Source: JAGOUY01 sp964541725 (GTDB lineage: Bacteria > Patescibacteriota > Patescibacteriia > 2-12-FULL-60-25). From it: a stretch of DNA of 6,681 nucleotides. The stretch is taken from assembly GCA_964541725.1 (NCBI GenBank), contig CAZIQG010000058.1:1-6681 (forward strand), written 5' to 3'. The translations under genes were made by a program, and so were the position numbers. Of the stretch, positions 6,176-6,681 are shown piece after piece. Each line of letters opens with the position of its first letter. The first letter of the stretch is position 1. A model generated the notes under the pieces. It had not been told where the DNA came from and searched no databases. It saw nothing but the letters and a program-made list of their open reading frames with translations.

Positions 6176-6454
6176 TTACATCCGAGGACCGCGAGGAGGA
6201 CGTTCCTCCATCGGACGGGCCTTGTTGACCGCGATGCGGCGACCGCCCATCTCGGAGCCATCGAACATCGAGATCGCCTGATCTGCGGCTGCGTCATCGA
6301 CCATCTCAACGAAGGCGAATCCGCGTGGGCGCTTGGTTTCACGGTCCAAAGGGATGAACACGGAGACCACTTCGCCAGCCTGGGAGAACAATTCGCGGAG
6401 CTCCTCTTCCGTAGCACGGTAAGGGATGCCGCCGACGAACAACTTGGTAGGCAT
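6176..6454 (-). CDS. Single-domain RRM RNA-binding protein
   Basis: A 92-residue protein that is essentially one RNA recognition motif. RNP2 is LFVGGI (residues 5-10) and RNP1 is RGFAFVEM (44-51). The RNA-stacking aromatics Phe6, Phe46 and Phe48 are all present. The strands and helices follow the usual beta-alpha-beta-beta-alpha-beta order, ending near IAVNKARP, with a short basic tail (RPPRGPRM). Small bacterial RRM proteins of this kind, known in cyanobacteria and many other phyla, bind single-stranded RNA and are often cold-responsive; that role is inferred here. The ATG at 6454 begins right at the RRM (MPTKLFVGG). No Shine-Dalgarno site lies at normal spacing; a hairpin sits 12 nt upstream instead. 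A roughly 130-nt structured leader and a perfect -35 box precede it, and a strong terminator follows. G+C is about 57-68% in the lines counted, well above gatB. Confidence 0.95.
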   Translation of the reverse strand: MPTKLFVGGIPYRATEEELRELFSQAGEVVSVFIPLDRETKRPRGFAFVEMVDDAAADQAISMFDGSEMGGRRIAVNKARPMEERPPRGPRM

Positions 6455-6466
6455 GCGTATGATGTG

Positions 6467-6555
6467 AACTCTTTCTTGCGAAAGGGTTCAAATACTAGAT
6501 TGAATCAAGAGAAGGTTGCCCCTCTCGGGATACTCGTTTGCGCAGAACCTATCCC
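6467..6555 (-). promoter_or_regulatory. Structured 5' leader of the RRM gene with three consecutive hairpins
   Basis: Read on the reverse strand, three stems follow each other. First, GGGATA/TATCCC (6555-6550 with 6532-6527), with an inner GTT/AAC pairing. Second, GAGAGG with CC(T)TCTC (6526-6521 with 6515-6509), which has one bulged base. Third, AACCCTTTC with GAAAGAGTT (6488-6467), which has one C-A mismatch and a GCAA tetraloop. The last hairpin ends 12 nt before the ATG. No known riboswitch class was recognised; a cis-regulatory role is inferred. Confidence 0.4.
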
Positions 6556-6591
6556 CGACTACGGACCGATCTTCGCACGTCACTATCCACA

Positions 6592-6623
6592 ACTAGAGTG
6601 ACACGTTTTTTGTGTTTTGTCAA
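6592..6623 (-). promoter_or_regulatory. Probable promoter of the RRM gene
   Basis: A perfect TTGACA lies on the reverse strand at 6623-6618. The -10 box is unclear: CACTCT (6600-6595) has ideal 17-nt spacing but poor sequence, while TCTAGT (6597-6592) matches 4 of 6 but sits 20 nt away. Either gives a leader of about 130 nt. A 10-bp palindrome, CAAGATCTTG (6621-6630), overlaps the -35 box. Confidence 0.45.
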
Positions 6624-6681
6624 GATCTTGTACGCGCCCACCTCATTCTGGACTCCTCTGTATCATCTTGAGTTAAAAACT

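Noticed and set aside
5926..6417. 163-codon minus-strand open frame spanning both the RRM and membrane-protein genes
   Set aside because: It runs through the strong terminator, is arginine- and serine-rich as expected of an out-of-frame reading of G+C-rich DNA, and overlaps two better-supported genes.
6435..6505. tRNA-like fragments (TTGGTAG and GGTTCAAAT)
   Set aside because: They resemble D-loop and T-loop sequences, but no acceptor, D or T stems can be formed and the first part is inside the RRM coding region.
6619..6681. Open minus-strand stretch of about 20 codons at the right edge, a possible tail of an upstream gene
   Set aside because: Too short to tell from chance, and it ends inside the RRM promoter with no recognisable protein sequence.

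Overview
The window is bacterial, uses the standard genetic code, and carries seven protein genes, all recognised except one small membrane protein. No rRNA, tRNA, CRISPR array or insertion sequence was seen. The lineage cannot be fixed from the sequence. Weak or absent Shine-Dalgarno sites, a gatB without gatC or gatA beside it, and short unrelated transcription units would fit a Patescibacteria/CPR-type genome, but this is only a guess.

Left part (1-4118). A minus-strand FAD-dependent oxidoreductase of the carotenoid desaturase/isomerase/retinol saturase superfamily runs off the left edge, so its C-terminus is missing. It diverges from a plus-strand HAD-family phosphatase across about 155 bp. 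The HAD gene converges, with a 20-bp gap, on a two-gene minus-strand unit: a PP2C-type phosphatase followed 7 nt later by uracil-DNA glycosylase (ung). That unit diverges from gatB across 86 bp.

Middle (4119-5750). gatB encodes subunit B of the Asp/Glu-tRNA amidotransferase and is complete. It converges on a minus-strand gene through a short region holding four AAGGAG/CTCCTT elements that can pair in more than one way.

Right part (about 5735-6681). Two short minus-strand genes are clearly richer in G+C (about 57-68% in the lines counted by hand, against about 42-52% in gatB and HAD lines). The first to be transcribed is a 92-residue single-RRM RNA-binding protein. A strong hairpin terminator follows it, and then comes a 114-residue protein with four predicted membrane segments and no recognised family. 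The RRM gene has a perfect TTGACA box, a palindrome over that box, and a roughly 130-nt leader with three consecutive hairpins. This leader is the most interesting non-coding stretch in the window.

The genes do not form one pathway: DNA repair (ung), translation fidelity (gatB), protein dephosphorylation (PP2C), small-molecule phosphatase (HAD), lipid/isoprenoid redox (the FAD enzyme) and RNA binding (RRM). The longest gene-free stretches are 6455-6681 (the RRM leader and promoter) and 1473-1626 (divergent promoters). No gene-free stretch exceeds 300 bases.
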